A stretch of DNA of 34,213 bases from Gemmataceae bacterium (GTDB lineage Bacteria; Planctomycetota; Planctomycetia; Gemmatales; Gemmataceae): contig JAOAAA010000029.1 of NCBI GenBank assembly GCA_026419115.1, positions 1 to 34,213 of the forward strand, read 5' to 3'. A model generated the notes under the pieces. That model was not told the origin of the DNA and searched no databases. It worked only from the letters and a program-made list of their open reading frames with translations. A program made the position numbers and the translations under genes. Below, piece by piece: positions 31,586 to 34,213 of the stretch. The first letter of the stretch is position 1; each line of letters opens with the position of its first letter.

Positions 31586-32485
31586 TTACCATGATTTGAA
31601 TGTGCGATATTTCGGTTTGGGGCCGGCCGGTTTTCCTTCCAGTTGCGGTAAAAGCCAGTCGAGACCATCGAGATTATCTTGCAAGCGTTGCTCGACATCA
31701 TCATTGGTGTGACCGATGATTCCAATAGGCCCTTGATATTTCGAGGCGGCAATGATCTTCAAAAGTGAAAGGTCATGCTCACCGGCACCAAGGGGAAGAA
31801 TTTTTTGCCCTTTCTTATCGCCGTCGGTATTCATTCCGTTGAGGTTCAAACACAACAGATAGGGGGTCATCCGAGCCAGCGATTTCTCGAAATCTTTGAG
31901 GTGATCGTGCCCATGATGTAGGTTGTACACAATCCCCACATGCTGGGTTTTGTATTGCTCCCGAAGGGCTTGACACACCGCAACGAGATTCTCGGGTTCC
32001 CCTCCCCAACCTCCATGATTGTAAAGTCCCAGTTGGCATTTCATTTGTGCCGTTTTTTCTACCAGCGGCCCGAGTTGTTTCACAGCGGCTGCGACCTTTT
32101 CCTCGTGGGTTTTGCCTGCAGGGGAAGGGGCCGTTTGCCAAATCTGTGGGGTCAGTTTGTACTTCGCGAATAATTCCGTAGCCTTATCGTGGGTTCCCCA
32201 AAACGCAAAATACTCGATCTTGTTTTTCTGATACTCCTGAATCTCTTGCTCGAAAGTGGCCACATGGTTTTCACGCCAATCGTAAGCGACCTTCGTGAAG
32301 CCGAGTTGACGCACCATTTCGGCCCGTTCCTTCGGAGTCCGATTTTTACTATCGAAAGGGACAATGCACCAAGCCACCAGATTACTGCGGGCAAACAGTG
32401 TCGGCGATTTCTTCTCTTCGGCCCAACCCGAATGGAGCAGAAGGCCCACCATCGAAAAGATCGTAGCATAACCCATCACTTTCAT
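31586..32485 (-). CDS. Exported sugar phosphate isomerase/epimerase-like TIM barrel
   Basis: The 299-residue protein has a signal peptide (MKVMGYATIFSMVGLLLHSGWA) and GGAGAGGA just before the ATG. The body fits the xylose-isomerase-like TIM barrel: 'QLGFTKVAYDWRENHV', 'LGLYNHGGWGGEPENL', 'VGIVYNLHHGHDHL', 'LLCLNLNGMN' and 'IGIIGHTNDDVEQRL'. The histidines and acidic residues at strand ends suggest a metal site. Planctomycetes hold many secreted versions whose substrates are not known. It is separated from the BatA-like gene by 124 bp of repeats. Confidence 0.85.
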   Translation of the reverse strand: MKVMGYATIFSMVGLLLHSGWAEEKKSPTLFARSNLVAWCIVPFDSKNRTPKERAEMVRQLGFTKVAYDWRENHVATFEQEIQEYQKNKIEYFAFWGTHDKATELFAKYKLTPQIWQTAPSPAGKTHEEKVAAAVKQLGPLVEKTAQMKCQLGLYNHGGWGGEPENLVAVCQALREQYKTQHVGIVYNLHHGHDHLKDFEKSLARMTPYLLCLNLNGMNTDGDKKGQKILPLGAGEHDLSLLKIIAASKYQGPIGIIGHTNDDVEQRLQDNLDGLDWLLPQLEGKPAGPKPKYRTFKSW

Positions 32486-32497
32486 ATTCCTCTCCGT

Positions 32498-32617
32498 TCT
32501 TCAAAGGGGCAGACGATTCTCAAATTCAAAGGGCGGACGATCTTCAAAGGGGGAGCATTTTCCTCAAAAGATCAACCTTAAGAAGCGGGGCTTCCTCAAA
32601 AAATCAACCCTAAGAAG
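32498..32617. repeat. Tandem repeats including a duplicated 3' end of the BatA-like gene
   Basis: Positions 32560-32585 and 32592-32617 match at 24 of 26 positions, period 32 bp. The second copy holds the BatA-like stop (TAG, minus strand, 32612-32610); the first keeps a stop in register (TAA, 32580-32578). Upstream of these, three CTTCAAAGGGG-like units (from 32498) repeat at 22-28 bp. Confidence 0.85.
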
Positions 32618-33644
32618 GATTGATCTGCCGCCCCAGCGTGTTTTGCAACAGAACTAACATCATCAAACAGATCAAACCAGCTAATGCTAACGCCGGCCCC
32701 CATTCGTGATAGCGACGATAAGCATGAGCCACGATGGGTTGTTTCGCAAGCTGATCGATTTGTTGATACACATCGGCCAAACGATCGCCATTGTTGGCAA
32801 CAAAGGCATAACCATGAGTGAGGTCGGCGATGTTCTGATTGATTTTGCGTGCCGTCTGACGATTTTCCCGATCGACAGGGTCCACACTTTCCGGATCGGG
32901 ACCCGTATCGACAACAAAAATCGGGATGTTCAAGTTGGCCGCTAATTGAGCCGCTGCCGTCGGTTTGAAAACCCCTTCTTGGGCAAAGTTATGTTCACCA
33001 TCGGTGAGTAAGATCAAAACTTTTTGAGGGGCAGGGATCGCATCAAGCCGGCTGAGACCTTCCACCAGTGCATCGCCAATGTTCGTGGCCGTGTCCAATC
33101 GCGAAGGAGGGCGAATCTGATCCAAGGCGCGTAACAGGGCCGCATGATTCGTTGTGGGGGGGCACAACGTTTGCGGCCAAGTCGTGAAGGTCACTAAACC
33201 AATTTGATCGATCCCCTTTTCTGTAGCCCGACCCGCGAGAATTTTTCCATTCGGTAGGGTTCCCCCTTCAACGAAGGTGCGAAAGGTTCGCACGGCAGCT
33301 TCGCGGCGGGAGATTCGCTCTTGATCGCTCCAAGGAAAATCTTGTTCCTCCATACTTCCTGAGGTATCGAGCACGAGCATGATGGCGATGCCCCGAGTGG
33401 GAATGCGCGTCTTCATATCGGGGCTGCGCGGACCGGTCGCCGCGAGGATCAGTACCATCACCGAAAGGTATTCCAAAAAAAGAATGCTTCGGCGAACCCA
33501 GCGCGCTTTCGTTTGCGGGATCGAGCGGAAGCGGATCAAATGGGGCCAAGGAATTCGCCGCTGGGCTTGCTTCTTTCTCAGGTAATAAAAACCCGCAAAA
33601 GCCAAGGGAATCAGCAACAGAAATTCAGGATTCGCCAATTCCAT
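32610..33644 (-). CDS. BatA-like von Willebrand factor A (VWA) membrane protein
   Basis: The 344-residue protein has two N-terminal membrane segments (about 8-22 and 52-70), an extracytoplasmic VWA domain and a C-terminal membrane segment (about 316-336). It opens 'LANPEFLLLIPLAF', the usual BatA start. The metal-ion-dependent adhesion site is intact: DTSGS (93-97), a Thr in 'DTATNIGDALVEG' and Asp in 'LLTDGEHNF'. Such proteins are usually encoded with a MoxR ATPase and a DUF58 protein and help in envelope stress or in activating surface complexes. Those partners may lie upstream of the window. It starts 3 bp after the stop of the 113-residue gene, so the two are coupled. Confidence 0.9.
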   Translation of the reverse strand: MELANPEFLLLIPLAFAGFYYLRKKQAQRRIPWPHLIRFRSIPQTKARWVRRSILFLEYLSVMVLILAATGPRSPDMKTRIPTRGIAIMLVLDTSGSMEEQDFPWSDQERISRREAAVRTFRTFVEGGTLPNGKILAGRATEKGIDQIGLVTFTTWPQTLCPPTTNHAALLRALDQIRPPSRLDTATNIGDALVEGLSRLDAIPAPQKVLILLTDGEHNFAQEGVFKPTAAAQLAANLNIPIFVVDTGPDPESVDPVDRENRQTARKINQNIADLTHGYAFVANNGDRLADVYQQIDQLAKQPIVAHAYRRYHEWGPALALAGLICLMMLVLLQNTLGRQINPS

Positions 33645-33647
33645 GAG

Positions 33648-33989
33648 TTAATCGTGAGGGATTTGAAACCAGTCGGGGGAAGTGGCTTCGTATTTACTAT
33701 AAAGGTCATCCAGATCATAAGGTTCTACTGTGAATCCGTGAGCCGCGAATGACGAAGCAATTTTCTCAACCGCATCGACCTCGATCATATACTCCCGCGC
33801 AATCAATCCTTTTTTGCGGGAGAATTGCGTAGTCTCGGCATAAACTTTCTCGTAATCATCCGGGTGATTCCGAAGCATGAAGGTCCAAAACTCGATCAGA
33901 CGTTTATGAAAATCATCTTCGTTTTCGCCACTTTTTCCGCAAATGGTTAGGCAAACGTATTCTTCCAAGGTTCTGTTCTCTCCCCTCAA
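33648..33989 (-). CDS. Small unrecognised protein coupled to BatA-like gene
   Basis: Up to 113 residues, mixed alpha/beta, no signal or membrane segment. The frame opens at a TTG at 33989; a second TTG at 33968 lies about 11 nt after AGGGGAG and may be the true start, giving 106 residues. 'ICGKSGENEDDFHKRLIEFWTFMLRN' and 'AAHGFTVEPYDLDDLYSKYE' are its clearest parts. I do not recognise the family. It ends 3 bp before the BatA-like start, so co-translation is likely. Confidence 0.65.
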   Translation of the reverse strand: MRGENRTLEEYVCLTICGKSGENEDDFHKRLIEFWTFMLRNHPDDYEKVYAETTQFSRKKGLIAREYMIEVDAVEKIASSFAAHGFTVEPYDLDDLYSKYEATSPDWFQIPHD

Positions 33990-34045
33990 GATTATTGGTT
34001 GATAGGGTTGGTTTTTCGATTCCGGTTTCTCGGCTGGGTCGATCT

Positions 34046-34213
34046 TTATTTCGGGTCTTTTTCTTTGGGTTCTTTCTTCATTTCGTCGGGTTCTTTTTCT
34101 TTGGGTTCTTTCTCTTTCGGTTTATCTTTGCCGTCCGGTTCTTTCTTCATTTCGTCGGGTTCTTTTTCTTTGGGTTCTTTCTCTTTCGGTTTATCTTTGC
34201 CGTCCGGTTCTTT
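34046..34213 (-). CDS. C-terminus of a protein with Lys/Glu/Pro-rich 23-residue repeats (runs off window)
   Basis: The open frame from the window edge to the TAA at 34046 codes 55 residues: two identical 23-residue units (each opening KEPDGKDKPKEKEP) plus a partial one ending KEKDPK. It is highly charged, probably disordered and unlike any enzyme. The two repeat units are identical in DNA. The rest of the gene, including any folded domain or export signal, lies outside. It precedes the 113-residue gene by 56 bp on the same strand. Confidence 0.7.
   Translation of the reverse strand, partial: KEPDGKDKPKEKEPKEKEPDEMKKEPDGKDKPKEKEPKEKEPDEMKKEPKEKDPK
34072..34209. repeat. 69-bp perfect tandem repeat (2 copies seen)
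   Basis: 34072-34140 and 34141-34209 are identical. The period is 23 codons and keeps frame. The array may continue past the window edge. Perfect identity points to recent expansion. Confidence 0.92.

Overview
The window is bacterial chromosomal DNA of roughly balanced GC, dense with genes on both strands. The gene content points to a planctomycete, probably of the Gemmata group (Gemmatales). The clues are a DUF1080 protein, a ceramidase-like secreted hydrolase, a GALA-type leucine-rich-repeat protein, a HEAT/TPR protein, a Ser/Thr kinase, an SMP-30-like protein, a secreted TIM-barrel 'isomerase' and a two-CxxCH cytochrome. This placement is inferred from protein families; no rRNA or tRNA is visible.

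Layout. 1-6450 (minus strand): the 5' part of an LRR protein, a large exported HEAT/TPR protein, and an MBOAT O-acyltransferase with an SGNH partner (transcribed MBOAT then SGNH). 6759-8147: a cytochrome whose C-terminus looks frameshifted, then a convergent GNAT gene. 8938-13538 (plus strand): moaC and a polyprenyl diphosphate synthase overlapping by 4 bp, then a membrane histidine kinase and an NtrC-type regulator, also overlapping by 4 bp. A near-consensus sigma-54 promoter lies 42 bp past the regulator's stop and reads into a 77-aa orphan ORF closed by a hairpin. 14144-17826: the ceramidase-like enzyme, convergent nadC, and an exported STN-domain protein. 18282-20904: an ACT-domain protein, a membrane protein, and a convergent kinase with a degenerate receiver domain. 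21067-25742: an FAH-family enzyme, corA and gyrB. 26359-31579: a lipoprotein, a DUF1080 protein, a predicted di-iron ferritin-like protein with an 86-aa partner, an RraA-like protein and an SMP-30-like protein. 31586-34213 (minus strand): a TIM-barrel protein, a BatA-like VWA protein, a 113-aa protein, and the lysine/glutamate-repeat C-terminus of a gene that leaves the window.

The strongest genome-scale signal is a set of short direct repeats in the non-coding DNA, each built from local sequence, with periods of about 9-72 bp. At four genes (stops near 772, 15470, 19471 and 32610) the repeat copies the 3' end of the gene and keeps a stop codon. Coding regions also carry many 8-10 nt G or C runs, used as GGG-GGG or CCC-CCC codons.

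Candidates for undescribed biology are the sigma-54 two-component module with its small ORF, the di-iron protein plus 86-aa partner, and the 3'-end duplications. I see no CRISPR array, prophage or insertion sequence.
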